From: Mycobacteriales bacterium
GTDB lineage: Bacteria; Actinomycetota; Actinomycetes; Mycobacteriales; SCTD01
Direction: 5' to 3'
DNA: 64,000 nucleotides
Assembly: GCA_030697205.1 (NCBI GenBank)
Contig: JAUYQP010000042.1
Coordinates: 62,001 to 126,000 of the forward strand
The translations under genes were made by a program, and so were the position numbers. A model generated the notes under the pieces. It did no database searches. It was not told the origin of the DNA and saw nothing but the letters and a program-made list of their open reading frames with translations. Shown in pieces: positions 35,657 through 45,309 of this stretch (positions are counted from its first letter, which is position 1; each line of letters starts with the position of its first letter).

Positions 35657-36478
35657 TCAGAGGGTGGCGTTGTCGGCGAGGGCGTGCAGGACGGTCTTGA
35701 CCTGGAACGGCGTGAGCTCGGGGTGGTTGCCGAGCAGTCGCGCCACCAGCCCGGTGATGTGCGGTGCGGCGAAGGAGTTGCCGGTCGCGACCAGCCGGGA
35801 ACCGCCCCGCCAGGCGACCTCGACGTCGATGCCGGGCGCGCCGAACTCGACCGGCGGGTCGGGGTTGTAGTCGAACCGCTCCGGGTCGCGGCGGGGGTGG
35901 GAGGCGACGGACAGGACCGCGGCGTACTGGGAGGGGTACGACGCCACCGGTGCGTTGTTGACCGCGCAGACGAGGGCGACCCCGCGGAAGTAGGCCTCGT
36001 CGGCGAGGTCGTGGAACAGCCCGTGGTACTCCTCCTTCCCCGTCGACAGCGACAGGTTGACCACGCGCATGCCGTGCTCGACCGCCCAGCGCAACCCCGC
36101 GGCGAAGACCGGACCGCGGCCGGTGAGTCGGTCACCCAGCACCCGCACGCTGTGCAGCCGGCAGTCCGGCGCCAGGGACCTGACCACGCCCGCGACCGCG
36201 GTCCCGTGCCCGAACAGGTCCTCGTGCGGGCCCTCCTCGACCCGGACGAGGTCGGGCGCCGAGGCGTCGAAGGACAGCGCGACCGAGGAGGCGAGCCCGC
36301 CGATGTCGGGGTGGTCGGCCTCGACGCCGCTGTCGATGACCGCGACGTCCACGCCGGCTCCGGTGGAGGACCCGAAGGCCCACTCCCGGGTGATCCTCGC
36401 GACCAGTGGCAGGGGGGTGACCGGTCGCAGTCGCCCGGGTTCGAACTGCTCCGACCAGGCGGGCCGGAGAGCTGTCAC
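35657..36478 (-). CDS. Cytosolic S8 subtilisin-like serine peptidase
   Basis: 273-aa subtilase consisting of little more than the catalytic domain. The triad is intact: D49 in VAVIDSGVEADHPDI, H91 in LFGHGTAVAGV, S235 in ATGNSFAAPHITGL, and the oxyanion Asn lies in CAVNNAP (174-175). There is no signal peptide, propeptide or membrane anchor, unlike secreted subtilases and mycosins, so it should act in the cytoplasm. The GTG start at 36478 is seven bases after the stop of the GAF gene. It is the last gene of a three-gene cassette (Ig-like, GAF, subtilase) lying between map and infA. Target protein unknown; a sensor-controlled protease or a maturation protease are both possible. Confidence 0.87.
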   Translation of the reverse strand: MTALRPAWSEQFEPGRLRPVTPLPLVARITREWAFGSSTGAGVDVAVIDSGVEADHPDIGGLASSVALSFDASAPDLVRVEEGPHEDLFGHGTAVAGVVRSLAPDCRLHSVRVLGDRLTGRGPVFAAGLRWAVEHGMRVVNLSLSTGKEEYHGLFHDLADEAYFRGVALVCAVNNAPVASYPSQYAAVLSVASHPRRDPERFDYNPDPPVEFGAPGIDVEVAWRGGSRLVATGNSFAAPHITGLVARLLGNHPELTPFQVKTVLHALADNATL

Positions 36479-36485
36479 GGACGCG

Positions 36486-37352
36486 TCACGGTGGGGCCGT
36501 CCCCGGGTAGCCCGGGCGCCCCCGCCCCGTGCGGCCCGCGAGCCGCCCTGCCTGCTGCCGTGCCTGCCGTTGCCCTGCTGTGGCCACGAACTCGCGGACG
36601 ACCCGCACCGCGAGCCGGCGCTGCTCCGCGTCGAGCCTGCCCAGCTCGCCGAACAGCGCCGCGAGCTCGAGCAGGTCGCTCTCGGGCGGGTGGACGCGGG
36701 CGGCCGCGGCGTCGAGCACCTCGGACAGCTCGGCGTCGAGCGCGGCCGAGACCGCGAGCGCCCGCACCAGGCGTCGTCCGAAGTCGTCGAAGGCCCGCGC
36801 GCCCTCCAGAGCCAGCGCCGCCTGGTCCGCGACGAGGCCGAGCAGCTCCATGTCGGCCGAGGCCTCCGGTCGGTCCTCGCTGCGGTCCAGGACCTCCAGC
36901 ACCCCGAGCAGCCGGTCCGAGGTCGCGATGGGTGCCGCGAGGATGCTCCTCGGCGTGTAGCCGCTGCCGTCGTCGACCGGGCCGCTCCACCGCGGGTCGG
37001 AGCGCAGGTCGGACACGACGAGCGGCTGCCCGGACATCGCGACCCACCCGGCGATGCCGTGCCCCGACGGCACGCGCAATCCCTTCACGGCCTCGGCGCC
37101 AGCGCCCACGACGGTGGTGAAGACGAGCTCGGAGTCGTCCTCGGTGAGCAGGGCCAGCGAGCAGGCGGCCGCGCCGAACATCCGCATCGCGGTCGCCGTG
37201 ACGGCCTCGACGAGGTCGTCGTAGCCGCCCGGAGAGAGCACCGGGCCGAGGTCGCCCGCCAGCGCGGCCAGCCGGTCGAGCAGCGAACCCAGAGCCGGCT
37301 CACCGGTCGGGTCGACGGCCGAGCCGTCGGGGCCGCCGGGGTTGTCGGTCAT
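36486..37352 (-). CDS. GAF-domain sensor protein
   Basis: 288 aa. One GAF domain at about 40-190 (FGAAACSLALLTEDDSELVF, GIAGWVAMSGQPLVVSDLRS, LAAPIATSDRLLGVLEVLD), preceded by an acidic/Gly-rich start and followed by an alpha-helical region (about 200-265). There is no kinase, cyclase, HTH or phosphodiesterase output domain. The last ~25 residues are basic and Gly/Arg-rich (GRLAGRTGRGRPGYP). GAF domains bind small ligands or mediate dimerisation. The ATG at 37352 overlaps the stop of the Ig-like gene (ATGA) and the subtilase follows after seven bases, so it may control or scaffold the protease. Ligand unknown. Confidence 0.82.
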   Translation of the reverse strand: MTDNPGGPDGSAVDPTGEPALGSLLDRLAALAGDLGPVLSPGGYDDLVEAVTATAMRMFGAAACSLALLTEDDSELVFTTVVGAGAEAVKGLRVPSGHGIAGWVAMSGQPLVVSDLRSDPRWSGPVDDGSGYTPRSILAAPIATSDRLLGVLEVLDRSEDRPEASADMELLGLVADQAALALEGARAFDDFGRRLVRALAVSAALDAELSEVLDAAAARVHPPESDLLELAALFGELGRLDAEQRRLAVRVVREFVATAGQRQARQQAGRLAGRTGRGRPGYPGTAPP

Positions 37353-38329
37353 GACACGGTCGCGCAGGCAGCGTGCTCGGCGTCGCCGGCGTAGTCGACC
37401 CGCCACGCCTCACCGCCGAGGGCCGGGAGCCGCACCCGGGCGACGCCGTCGAGCAGCGCGACCCGCAGCGAGGACGAGGACGAGGAGAGCACGACCTCTC
37501 CGCTCGCTGTCGGCAGCGGCAGGGCGGTCACGGCGTCCACGACCGTGACGGTCACGCCGAGTTCCTGCCCGATCACGACCCGCTCGAGTGCCAGCCGGGT
37601 CTGCACCGCCGCGACGGCGACGGCCTGCGGGATAGGGGTCGAACGCGACGCGGCGTGGGAGCCATCACCGGAGTACGCCGCGACGATGCGGTGGACACCC
37701 GTGCCGAGCGCCGCGACCGGAAGGACTGCGGCACCGTCCGCGCCGAGCCGCGCAGAGCCGAGCTCACGGCCGCCGTCGAGGAACAGCACCGTGCCGGACG
37801 GAGCCCGGCTCTCCTCGCTGCTGCTGACCCGGGCGGTGAGCACGACCGTCTCCCCGGACGGGACCGGACCACGGCTGCCCGCGAGCGTGACGAGCGTCGG
37901 GTGCGCCTCGACCCGCAGCACCCGCGCGCAGGAGCTCGGAGCGCAGCGGGCGTCCCCGGAGTAGGCGACGCGCAGGACGTGCTCGCCGAGCGGCAACACC
38001 ACGGTGAGCATCGCGCGGCCGCCGGGGTCGAGCTCACCCTCGGCCAGCACCGCGCCGTGCTCCTGCGGGCTGTCGAGCTGGACGCGCACGGTCCCGGTGA
38101 CGGGTTCCTGGGCGGTGACGTCGACGACGAGCAGCGCGGACGACCCGGCGAGCAGCCGGCTGGGCGCGCTGACCCCCGTGGAGCTGGCCTGGCGGGTGTC
38201 GGTGAGCACGGACCCTCCTGTGACGGGGGGCCGTGGGTGGGATGCGAGCAGGGCGGGCGATAACCGGACAGCGTCGTCCAGGAGGTGGGCGCGCACGTCG
38301 TCGGTGCTCTCACCGTCGCCGGCGCTCAT
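37349..38329 (-). CDS. Ig-like domain repeat protein without a signal peptide
   Basis: 326 aa with three bacterial Ig-like (Big_3-type) repeats, each ending in a similar strand: VAYSGDARCAPSSC near 140, VAAYSGDGSHAAS near 235 and VDYAGDAEHAACATVS at the C-terminus. The N-terminal ~45 residues (GDGESTDDVRAHLLDDAVRL) are acidic and helical. No signal peptide or anchor is visible, which is odd because such repeats are normally extracellular. The ATG at 38329 has GGGGGAG three bases upstream, so it heads the cassette; no clear promoter was found in the 139 bp before it. Function unknown: a substrate, inhibitor or scaffold for the coupled subtilase are possibilities. Confidence 0.78.
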   Translation of the reverse strand: MSAGDGESTDDVRAHLLDDAVRLSPALLASHPRPPVTGGSVLTDTRQASSTGVSAPSRLLAGSSALLVVDVTAQEPVTGTVRVQLDSPQEHGAVLAEGELDPGGRAMLTVVLPLGEHVLRVAYSGDARCAPSSCARVLRVEAHPTLVTLAGSRGPVPSGETVVLTARVSSSEESRAPSGTVLFLDGGRELGSARLGADGAAVLPVAALGTGVHRIVAAYSGDGSHAASRSTPIPQAVAVAAVQTRLALERVVIGQELGVTVTVVDAVTALPLPTASGEVVLSSSSSSLRVALLDGVARVRLPALGGEAWRVDYAGDAEHAACATVS

Positions 38330-38440
38330 CCACTCCCCCTCGTCTTGCGCCGACTCGGGACGGCACCCCCTGAGGCTGCCGCCTCGGGCCCAGGGGCGCA
38401 ACGGCTCTGTCGGCTGGGTGACACCTGCCGCACGGGCTGA

Positions 38441-38487
38441 GCTGAATCGGTGGGTTCAGCCGGTGAGCTCAGCCGGTGAGCTCAGCC
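38441..38487. repeat. 13-bp tandem repeat and hairpin at the map stop codon
   Basis: Three 13-bp units (GGTGAGCTCAGCC at 38462-38474 and 38475-38487, and the variant GGTGGGTTCAGCC at 38449-38461) span the end of map; the map TGA lies in the middle unit. Just beyond, GCTGAA/TTCAGC (38441-38460) can form a short hairpin that may end the secY-adk-map transcript. Confidence 0.7.
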
Positions 38488-39308
38488 GGCAGGCTCGTGC
38501 CGAGCCGGACGGCTCCGCCGTCCGTGGCGGTGAGGACCCACGGGCCGTGCTCGGTGATGGCGACGGTGTGCTCCCAGTGGGAGGCCTGCAGCCCGTCCCT
38601 GGTGACGACGGTCCAGCCGTCGTCGAGCTCGAGGACCTCCGGTGAGCCGAGCGTGGCCATCGGCTCGACGGCCAGCACGATGCCGCGGGTGAGCGCCATG
38701 CCCTTGCCCGGGCCCTGGGGCGCGGTGTTGGGGACGTGCGGCGGCTCGTGCATCGAGGTGCCGATGCCGTGCCCGGTGTAGTCGTCGAGCAGGCCGTAGC
38801 CGTGGGGACGCACCACCCGCTCGACCTCGGCCCCGATGTCGGACAGCCGCGCGCCGTCGCGGACGACGGCGAGCGCGGCCCACAGGCTCTCCTCCGTGAC
38901 GCGGTTGAGCTCCAGCACATCCGCGGCGCACTCCCCGACGGGAACCGTGATCGCGGCGTCTCCGTGCCACCCCTCGACGATCGCGCCGAAGTCGATCGAG
39001 CACAGCTCGCCCTCGCGCAGCACCCGGTCTCCGGGGATCCCGTGGACGACCTGCTCGCCGACCGAGGCGCAGATGACGCCGGGGAAGCCGTGGTAGCCGA
39101 GGAAGCTCGACACCGCGCCGCGCTCGCGCAGGACGTCGCGGCCGATGCCGTCGAGGTCGGCAGTGCTGACGCCCGGCGCCACGGCTGCACGCATCCGGTC
39201 CAGCGCCTCGGCCACGACCAGGCCGGCGCGGCGCATGAGCCGGACCTGCTCAGCGGTCTTGACGGTGACGCCGCGCGGGCGGCGCGAACCGCGGCCAGCT
39301 CCAGCCAC
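38469..39308 (-). CDS. map: Methionine aminopeptidase type I
   Basis: Removes N-terminal Met from nascent proteins; 279 aa. Metal ligands are in SIDFGAIVEGWHGDAAITV (two Asp), GHGIGTSMHEPPHV (His), VLAVEPMAT (Glu) and HWEHTVAITEHG (Glu region). KTAEQVRLMRRAGLVVAEAL is the usual start of the catalytic domain. The GTG at 39308, eight bases after the adk stop, adds 15 basic residues before it. In most actinobacteria infA follows; here the Ig-like/GAF/subtilase cassette does. Confidence 0.96.
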   Translation of the reverse strand: MAGAGRGSRRPRGVTVKTAEQVRLMRRAGLVVAEALDRMRAAVAPGVSTADLDGIGRDVLRERGAVSSFLGYHGFPGVICASVGEQVVHGIPGDRVLREGELCSIDFGAIVEGWHGDAAITVPVGECAADVLELNRVTEESLWAALAVVRDGARLSDIGAEVERVVRPHGYGLLDDYTGHGIGTSMHEPPHVPNTAPQGPGKGMALTRGIVLAVEPMATLGSPEVLELDDGWTVVTRDGLQASHWEHTVAITEHGPWVLTATDGGAVRLGTSLPAELTG

Positions 39309-39316
39309 GATGCGGC

Positions 39317-39979
39317 TCAGTGCCCGTCGCGGCGGAAGGGGCGCAGCGCGTCGATCGCACGGGTGGTCACGTCGTCGACCGGCCCGGTCGCGTCGATCCC
39401 CACGAGCACGCCGCGACTGGCGTAGTAGGACACCAGCGGAGCGGTCTGCTCGTCGTACACCTCGAGCCTGTTCTCGACCGTCGCGGGCTTGTCGTCCTCC
39501 CGCTGGAAGAGCTCGCCGCTGTCGAGATCGCACACGTCGGCTGTGGCGGGCGGGTCGAACTCGACGTGCCAGATGTGGTTGCAGCTGCGGCAGGTCCGCC
39601 GGCCGGACAGCCGGCGCACGACCTCGTCGTTGTCGACGACGAGCTCGAGCACCACGTCGAGCTTGGCACCGGCCTCGCGCAGCATGTCGTCGAGGACCTC
39701 GGCCTGCGGGACGGTGCGCGGGAAGCCGTCGAGCAGGAAGCCGACCTGCGCGTCGTCCTGTGCGAGGCGGTCGCGGACCATGTCGATGGTGACCTGGTCG
39801 GGCACGAGGTCGCCCTTGTCCATGAACTTCTTGGCCTCGAGGCCGAGCGGCGTCCCTGCGCTCACGTTGGCGCGGAAGATGTCGCCCGTGGAGATCTTGG
39901 GCACGGCGACGTGCTCGGCGATGAACTGCGCCTGGGTCCCCTTGCCCGCGCCAGGTGGCCCCACCAGGACGAGGCGCAC
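39317..39979 (-). CDS. adk: Adenylate kinase
   Basis: Interconverts ATP + AMP and 2 ADP; 220 aa, long-LID form. P-loop GPPGAGKGT at 7-15, AMP-site [20 protein letters not shown]. The LID carries C130, C133, C150 and D153, the Cys3-Asp zinc-binding variant seen in many Gram-positive enzymes. The GTG start shares one base with the secY TAG stop (TAGTG), and map begins eight bases downstream, so secY-adk-map is tightly coupled. Confidence 0.98.
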   Translation of the reverse strand: MRLVLVGPPGAGKGTQAQFIAEHVAVPKISTGDIFRANVSAGTPLGLEAKKFMDKGDLVPDQVTIDMVRDRLAQDDAQVGFLLDGFPRTVPQAEVLDDMLREAGAKLDVVLELVVDNDEVVRRLSGRRTCRSCNHIWHVEFDPPATADVCDLDSGELFQREDDKPATVENRLEVYDEQTAPLVSYYASRGVLVGIDATGPVDDVTTRAIDALRPFRRDGH

Positions 39980-41274
39980 TACCTCAGGAAGCCTTCGTAG
40001 TTGCGCAGCATGAGCTGGCTCTCGACCTGCTTGACGGTCTCGAGCCCGACCCCTACGACGATGAGCACGGCGGTGCCGCCGAAGGGGAACTGCGAGCTGT
40101 CGGTCGCGAAGGTGAACAGGAAGTAGGGCAGCACCGCGACCAGGCCGAGGTAGAGCGCCCCGAAGCTGGTGATGCGCGACAGGATGTAGTCGAGGTACTC
40201 GGCGGTGGCCCGGCCCGGGCGGATGCCGGGGACGAAGCCGCCGTACTTCTTCATGTTGTCGCTGACCTCGACCGGGTTGAACGTGATCGCGACGTAGAAG
40301 TAGGTGAAGAAGACGATGAGCGCGAAGTACAGCGACAGGTAGACGGGGTCACCGGGGTCGACGAGATGGCGGTTGATGAAGCCGGTCACCGAGCGGTTGT
40401 CCGGGAAGATCTGGGACAGCAGCTGCGGCAGGTAGAGCAGCGAGCTCGCGAAGATCACCGGGATGACGCCGGCCTGGTTGACCTTCAACGGGATGTAGGT
40501 GCTCGTCCCGCCGTACATCCTGCGGCCGATCATGCGCTTGGCGTACTGCACCGGGATGCGGCGCTGGGCCTGCTCGACGAAGACCACGAGGGTGATGACG
40601 ACGAGGGCGAGCACGCCGATGGCGACGAGGATGAAGGGGCCGCGCGGCTGCTGCCACACGCGCAGTGCGCCGGACGGGACGCTCGAGATGATCGAGGTGA
40701 AGATCAGCACCGACATGCCGTTGCCGACGCCGCGGTCGGTGATCAGCTCGCCGAGCCACATGACCACGGCGGTGCCGGCGGTGAGGGTCACGACGAGCAC
40801 CAGGATCCGCACGATGCCCTGGTCGGGGATGATCTCCTGCGTGCACTGCGGGAAGAGCCTGCCGCTGCGCGCCAGCGCCACGATGCCGGTGGACTGCAGG
40901 ACCGCCAGCGCGACCGTGAGGTAGCGGGTGTACTGCGTGAGCTTGGCCTGGCCGGACTGGCCCTCCTGCTTGAGCGTCTCCAACCGCGGGATCACCACGA
41001 TGAGCAGCTGCACGATGATCGAGCTCGTGATGTAGGGCATGATCCCGAGCGCGAAGACGCTCAGCTGCAGCAGCGCACCGCCGCTGAACAGGTTGACCAG
41101 CCCGTAGAGCGAGTTGTCTTCGACCTGCTCCAGGCAGTTCTGGATCGCGACGTAGGAGACGCCGGGCCCCGGCACGACGGACCCGATCCGGTACAGCCCG
41201 ATGACCGCCAGGGTGAACAGCAGCTTCCTGCGCAGGTCCGGGGTCTTGAAGGCCCGGCCGAAGGCGGTGAGCAC
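39979..41274 (-). CDS. secY: Protein translocase subunit SecY
   Basis: Central channel of the Sec translocon, with ten membrane spans; 431 aa. [20 protein letters not shown], the plug/TM2 region ([20 protein letters not shown]), [11 protein letters not shown] and [20 protein letters not shown] are diagnostic. The GTG at 41274 has AGGAGG four bases upstream. The 228-bp gap to rplO contains a strong hairpin, so secY may have separate control from the spc ribosomal genes. Confidence 0.98.
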   Translation of the reverse strand: MLTAFGRAFKTPDLRRKLLFTLAVIGLYRIGSVVPGPGVSYVAIQNCLEQVEDNSLYGLVNLFSGGALLQLSVFALGIMPYITSSIIVQLLIVVIPRLETLKQEGQSGQAKLTQYTRYLTVALAVLQSTGIVALARSGRLFPQCTQEIIPDQGIVRILVLVVTLTAGTAVVMWLGELITDRGVGNGMSVLIFTSIISSVPSGALRVWQQPRGPFILVAIGVLALVVITLVVFVEQAQRRIPVQYAKRMIGRRMYGGTSTYIPLKVNQAGVIPVIFASSLLYLPQLLSQIFPDNRSVTGFINRHLVDPGDPVYLSLYFALIVFFTYFYVAITFNPVEVSDNMKKYGGFVPGIRPGRATAEYLDYILSRITSFGALYLGLVAVLPYFLFTFATDSSQFPFGGTAVLIVVGVGLETVKQVESQLMLRNYEGFLR

Positions 41275-41455
41275 GGATCCTCCTGGCGTCCGTCCGCGCG
41301 GTGCGGTACGGGTCGGTGTGGCAGGTCTGTCGAGCAGGTCTGTCTAGGCGTGCGGGCGGGACGGGTCGGGTGCCCGCCGCGCTGCGGGGACTGTAACAGC
41401 CGCAGCGGTGGTGACCGCGGGGCGAAGCGGTCACGTGCGGGGCCGTCAGACGCCG

Positions 41456-41491
41456 CGAGCCGCCGGTCCCCCGCGGGGGGCCGGCGGCTCG
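41456..41491 (-). terminator. Hairpin between rplO and secY
   Basis: Arms CGAGCCGCCGG and CCGGCGGCTCG pair exactly, with inner CCCCC/GGGGG around GC; starts 12 bp past the rplO stop. No U tract. Probably ends or attenuates the spc ribosomal transcript before secY. The remaining ~180 bp to secY shows no obvious consensus promoter. Confidence 0.75.
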
Positions 41492-41502
41492 TGCGCGCGG
41501 TG

Positions 41503-41952
41503 CTACAGCTCGGTGGTGCTGCCGCCGGCCGCGCCGATCTTCTCCTTGGCCGAGGCCGAGAAGGCGTGCGCGGTGATCTCGAGCTTGACGGCGAGGTCGC
41601 CACCACCGAGGACCTTCACGAGGCGGTTGTCGCGGACCAGGCCCTTGGCGACCAGCTCGTCGACGCCGACCGTGCCGCCCTGCGGGAACCGCTCGGCGAT
41701 CTTGTCGAGGTTGACGACCTGGTACTCCGTGCGGAACCGGTTCTTGAAGCCCTTGAGCTTGGGCAGCCGCATGTGCAGCGGCATCTGCCCGCCCTCGAAG
41801 GCGGCCGGGACCTGGTAGCGGGCCTTCTGGCCCTTGGTGCCACGACCTGCGGTCTTGCCCTTGGACGCCTCACCACGACCGACGCGGGTCTTGGCGGTCT
41901 TCGCGCCAGGGGCCGGCCGCAGGTGGTGCACCTTCAGCGTGCTGTCGGCCAT
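41503..41952 (-). CDS. rplO: 50S ribosomal protein L15
   Basis: 149 aa. The Gly/Arg/Lys-rich N-terminal extension ([20 protein letters not shown]) penetrates rRNA, and the globular part contains [20 protein letters not shown] and [10 protein letters not shown]. The start lies one base after the rpmD stop. Last ribosomal gene before secY. Confidence 0.98.
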   Translation of the reverse strand: MADSTLKVHHLRPAPGAKTAKTRVGRGEASKGKTAGRGTKGQKARYQVPAAFEGGQMPLHMRLPKLKGFKNRFRTEYQVVNLDKIAERFPQGGTVGVDELVAKGLVRDNRLVKVLGGGDLAVKLEITAHAFSASAKEKIGAAGGSTTEL

Positions 41953-41953
41953 C

Positions 41954-42136
41954 TCAGTCCACTTCCTCGACCGACACGAGGTGCGTGACGGTGTTGACCA
42001 TCCCGCGGATCTCGGGGCGGTCCTCCTTGACGACGGTGTCGGAGATCCGCTTCAAGCCGAGCGAGCGCAGGGTGTCGCGCTGGTTCTGCTTGCCGCCGAT
42101 TCCGGACTTGATCTGGGTGACCTTCAGGCGCCCCAT
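41954..42136 (-). CDS. rpmD: 50S ribosomal protein L30
   Basis: 60 aa: [40 protein letters not shown], then [16 protein letters not shown], a complete bacterial L30. The ATG shares one base with the rpsE TGA stop (TGATG) and the stop is followed after one base by rplO, so all three are coupled. Other in-frame upstream sequence belongs to rpsE in another register. Confidence 0.97.
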   Translation of the reverse strand: MGRLKVTQIKSGIGGKQNQRDTLRSLGLKRISDTVVKEDRPEIRGMVNTVTHLVSVEEVD

Positions 42137-42774
42137 CAGGCACCGCTCGCAGCCTGGGCACGAGCCCGGAGCATGGCCGCCGGAGCGACCTCCTCGAGGG
42201 TCAGGCCGCGCTTGGCGGCGATCTCCTCGGGGCGCACGAGGCCCTGCAGCGCGGCGACCGTGGCGTGCACGATGTTGATCGGGTTGGAGGACCCGAGCGA
42301 CTTCGAGAGCACGTCGTGGATGCCGGCGCACTCCAGGACGGCGCGCACGGGGCCACCGGCGATGACGCCGGTACCCGGGCTGGCCGGCTTGAGGAGCACG
42401 ACGCCGGCAGCGGCCTCGCCCTGGATCGGGTGCGGGATCGTCGAGCCGATGCGCGGCACGCGGAAGAAGTGCTTCTTGGCCTCCTCGACGCCCTTGGCGA
42501 TCGCGGCCGGCACCTCCTTGGCCTTGCCGTAGCCCACGCCGACCTGGCCGTCGCCGTCGCCCACGACCACGAGGGCGGTGAAGCTGAAGCGACGACCACC
42601 CTTCACGACCTTGGCGACGCGGTTGATCGCGACGACGCGCTCGATGTGGTTGCTCTTCTCGGCGGGGGCACCGCGCTCACCACGGCCACCGCCGCGGTTG
42701 TCGCGGCGGTCGCCACCAGCCGCTCCGGTGCCGCCGGCCGCGCCAGTCCCACCGCGGCGCTGCTGTCCGGGCAT
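42136..42774 (-). CDS. rpsE: 30S ribosomal protein S5
   Basis: Decoding-fidelity protein; 212 aa. Gly/Arg-rich N-terminal extension ([18 protein letters not shown]...), double-stranded RNA-binding domain ([20 protein letters not shown]) and C-terminal domain ([37 protein letters not shown]). The ATG at 42774 has GAGAGG eight bases upstream within the palindrome AGAGGTACCTCT. Longer open frame upstream is shadow. Confidence 0.97.
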   Translation of the reverse strand: MPGQQRRGGTGAAGGTGAAGGDRRDNRGGGRGERGAPAEKSNHIERVVAINRVAKVVKGGRRFSFTALVVVGDGDGQVGVGYGKAKEVPAAIAKGVEEAKKHFFRVPRIGSTIPHPIQGEAAAGVVLLKPASPGTGVIAGGPVRAVLECAGIHDVLSKSLGSSNPINIVHATVAALQGLVRPEEIAAKRGLTLEEVAPAAMLRARAQAASGA

Positions 42775-42817
42775 CAGAGGTACCTCTCCATCAGGGTGTG
42801 CAGGTCTGTGCTGCTCA

Positions 42818-43180
42818 TCAGAACTCCAGGCCGTTCTCGCGGGCGCCGTCAGCCAGCGCGGCGATGCGGCCGTGGTACTTGTTGCCGCCGCGGTCGAAGA
42901 CGACCGCGCCGATGCCCTTGTCCTTCGCGCGCTGCGCGACGAGGGCGCCGACCTCGCGGGCGCGGGCGCTCTTGTCGCCCTCCCCGGAGGCACGCAGCTC
43001 GAGGGTCGACGCGCTGGCCAGGGTGTGGCCGGCGAGGTCGTCCACGACCTGGGCGGTGATGTGGCGCGACGAGCGGGTGACGACCAGGCGCGGACGCGCC
43101 GGGGTGCCGCTGACGCGCTTGCGGATGCGGAAGTGCCGGCGGGCCTTGCCCAGCCTGCGGATGCCAGAGATGTTCGCCAT
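42818..43180 (-). CDS. rplR: 50S ribosomal protein L18
   Basis: 5S rRNA-binding protein of the central protuberance; 120 aa. [40 protein letters not shown] and the C-terminal [20 protein letters not shown] are typical. The ATG shares its first base with the rplF TAA stop (TAATG). Confidence 0.98.
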   Translation of the reverse strand: MANISGIRRLGKARRHFRIRKRVSGTPARPRLVVTRSSRHITAQVVDDLAGHTLASASTLELRASGEGDKSARAREVGALVAQRAKDKGIGAVVFDRGGNKYHGRIAALADGARENGLEF

Positions 43181-43719
43181 TACTTACCCGTCTTCCCGAC
43201 CTTGAGCTTGATCTGCTCGCCCTCGTAGCGGACGCCCTTGCCCTTGTACGGGTCGGGCTTGCGGAGCTTGCGGATGTTGGCGGCGACCTCGCCCACCTTC
43301 TGCTTGTCGATGCCCTTGACCGTGAACTTGGTCGGGCTCGCCACCTCGAAGGTGATGCCCTCCGGCGCCAGGACCGGCACCGGGTGGCTGTAGCCGAGGG
43401 CGAACTCGAGGTCCGAGCCCTTGGCCGCGACGCGGTAGCCGACGCCACGGATCTCCATGGCCTTGGCGTAGCCCTCGGTCACGCCGGTGACCATGTTGGC
43501 CACCAGGCTGCGGGTGAGCCCGTGCAGGCTGCGGCTCTCCCGGTTGTCGTCCGGGCGGGTCGCGACGAGCGTGCCCTCCTCGGTGCGCTCGAGCCGGATC
43601 GGCTCGGCGATCGTGTGCGTCAGGGTGCCCTTGGGGCCCTTCACCGTGACGTGCTGGCCGTCGAGGGTGACCTCGACGCCGGCAGGGACGGGGATGGGCA
43701 GGCGGCCAATTCTAGACAT
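43180..43719 (-). CDS. rplF: 50S ribosomal protein L6
   Basis: 179 aa with the duplicated L6 fold: [17 protein letters not shown] at the start and the C-terminal rRNA-binding signature [20 protein letters not shown]. It lies 20 bp after rpsH and overlaps rplR by one base. Confidence 0.98.
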   Translation of the reverse strand: MSRIGRLPIPVPAGVEVTLDGQHVTVKGPKGTLTHTIAEPIRLERTEEGTLVATRPDDNRESRSLHGLTRSLVANMVTGVTEGYAKAMEIRGVGYRVAAKGSDLEFALGYSHPVPVLAPEGITFEVASPTKFTVKGIDKQKVGEVAANIRKLRKPDPYKGKGVRYEGEQIKLKVGKTGK

Positions 43720-43739
43720 GGTGGGACGTTCCTTCCTGT

Positions 43740-44138
43740 CTAGTAGACGTAGGCGAGGACTTCCCCACCCACGCCCTTCTTGTTGGCCTGGCGGTCAGTG
43801 AGCAGGCCGGCCGACGTCGAGATGATCGCGACGCCGAGCCCGCCGAGGACCTTGGGCAGCTGGCCGGCCTTGGCGTAGACGCGCAGGCCGGGCTTGCTGA
43901 CCCGACGGACGCCGGCGATGGAGCGCTCGCGGTTGGGGCCGTACTTGAGGTCGATCGAGAGGACCTTGCCCTTCTCGCCGTCCTCGACCTTCCAACCCGC
44001 GATGTAGCCCTCCTGCTGGAGGATCTCGGCGATGTGGGTCTTGATCTTGCTGTGCGGCATGGCGACGGTGTCGTGGTACGCCGAGTTGGCGTTGCGCACG
44101 CGGGTCAGCATGTCCGCGATGGGATCGGTCATGGTCAT
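43740..44138 (-). CDS. rpsH: 30S ribosomal protein S8
   Basis: 16S rRNA central-domain assembly protein; 132 aa. [20 protein letters not shown] and the C-terminal [14 protein letters not shown]-type motif (here [20 protein letters not shown]) with GGEVLAYVY are diagnostic. The ATG at 44138 is taken; a second ATG two codons later is equally possible. Preceded by rpsN with a 67-bp gap. Confidence 0.98.
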   Translation of the reverse strand: MTMTDPIADMLTRVRNANSAYHDTVAMPHSKIKTHIAEILQQEGYIAGWKVEDGEKGKVLSIDLKYGPNRERSIAGVRRVSKPGLRVYAKAGQLPKVLGGLGVAIISTSAGLLTDRQANKKGVGGEVLAYVY

Positions 44139-44205
44139 GTTGGGTGGCCTTCAGGCCTTTCCCGCCGGGGTTCCCTGTCTCCAGGGCCTACGACGAAGAG
44201 GTGGA

Positions 44206-44391
44206 CTACCAGGAGGACTTGGTGATGCCGGGCAGCTCGCCCGCGTGCGCCATCTCGCGCACGCAGATGCGGCAGAGCCCGAACGTGCGGTACACCGCGC
44301 GCGGACGGCCGCAGCGGTTGCAGCGGGTGTAGCCGCGCACCGCGAACTTCGGCTTGCGCTTCGCCTTCTCGACGAGGGCCTTCTTCGCCAT
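44206..44391 (-). CDS. rpsN: 30S ribosomal protein S14 type Z
   Basis: 61-aa zinc-binding S14: [15 protein letters not shown], then C24/C27 and C40/C43 in [20 protein letters not shown] and [11 protein letters not shown], ending PGITKSSW. This short, four-cysteine form is the ancestral type and needs zinc; a zinc-independent paralogue might exist elsewhere but is not in the window. It starts two bases after rplE. Confidence 0.98.
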   Translation of the reverse strand: MAKKALVEKAKRKPKFAVRGYTRCNRCGRPRAVYRTFGLCRICVREMAHAGELPGITKSSW

Positions 44392-44393
44392 CT

Positions 44394-44966
44394 CTACAGC
44401 TCCTTGAACGGGAAGCCGAGCGCCTTGAGCAGCGCGCGTCCCTCGTCGTCGTTGGTGGCCGTCGTGACGACCGTGATGTCCATGCCGCGCACGCGGTCGA
44501 CCCTGTCGACGTCGATCTCGTGGAACATCGACTGCTCGTTGAGGCCGAACGTGTAGTTGCCGTTGCCGTCGAACTGCTTGGGCGACAGGCCGCGGAAGTC
44601 GCGGATGCGCGGCAGCGCGATCGTCACCAGCCGGTCGAGGAACTCCCACATGCGGTCGCCGCGGAGGGTGACCTTCGCGCCGATCGGCATGCCCTCGCGC
44701 AGCTTGAACTGCGCGATCGACTTGGTCGCGCGGCGCAGCTGCGGCTTCTGGCCGGTGATGGCCGTGAGGTCCTTGAGCGCACCGTCGATGAGCTTGGAGT
44801 CCTTGGCCGCGTCGCCGACACCCATGTTGACGACGACCTTGACGACGCCGGGGATCTGCATCGCGTTGCCGTAGGAGAACTGCTCCAGCAGCGCCGGCTT
44901 GATCTCCGCGCGGTAGCGCTGCTTGAGGCGCGGCAGCTCGCGGGCGGGGGTCTCAGCGGTCGTCAT
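44394..44966 (-). CDS. rplE: 50S ribosomal protein L5
   Basis: 5S rRNA-binding protein contacting S13 and P-site tRNA; 190 aa. [59 protein letters not shown] and the C-terminal [12 protein letters not shown] are standard. Its ATG overlaps the rplX stop by one base (TGATG). Confidence 0.98.
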   Translation of the reverse strand: MTTAETPARELPRLKQRYRAEIKPALLEQFSYGNAMQIPGVVKVVVNMGVGDAAKDSKLIDGALKDLTAITGQKPQLRRATKSIAQFKLREGMPIGAKVTLRGDRMWEFLDRLVTIALPRIRDFRGLSPKQFDGNGNYTFGLNEQSMFHEIDVDRVDRVRGMDITVVTTATNDDEGRALLKALGFPFKEL

Positions 44967-45307
44967 CAGATGTCTCCGTTGCAGCGCTTGCAGTAGCGGG
45001 AGCTGCGGGCCTTGCCCGTCACGTCCGGCTCACCGGTGCGCTTGCCGATGCGGGTGGGCTTGCCACAGGTGGGGCAGACGACCTGCACGTTGCTCACGTG
45101 CACGGCCGCCTCCTGCGTCACGATGCCGCCCTGCTGCGAACCGCGGGTCGACTGCGTGATCTTGGTGTGGCGCTTGATCCGGTTGACGCCCTCGACGAGG
45201 ACGCGCGAGCGCTCGGGGTCGGCCGAGATGACCTTGCCCGTGACGCCGCGGTCCTTGCCGGAGATCACCTGGACGGTGTCGCCCTTCTTCACGAAGAGGC
45301 CTGCCAT
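44966..45307 (-). CDS. rplX: 50S ribosomal protein L24
   Basis: Assembly initiator with an N-terminal KOW motif ([20 protein letters not shown]) in 113 aa. C78, C81, C106 and C109 ([12 protein letters not shown]...[10 protein letters not shown]) form a zinc-finger-like C-terminus common in actinobacteria. Two bases separate it from rplN upstream. Confidence 0.98.
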   Translation of the reverse strand: MAGLFVKKGDTVQVISGKDRGVTGKVISADPERSRVLVEGVNRIKRHTKITQSTRGSQQGGIVTQEAAVHVSNVQVVCPTCGKPTRIGKRTGEPDVTGKARSSRYCKRCNGDI

Positions 45308-45309
45308 GG

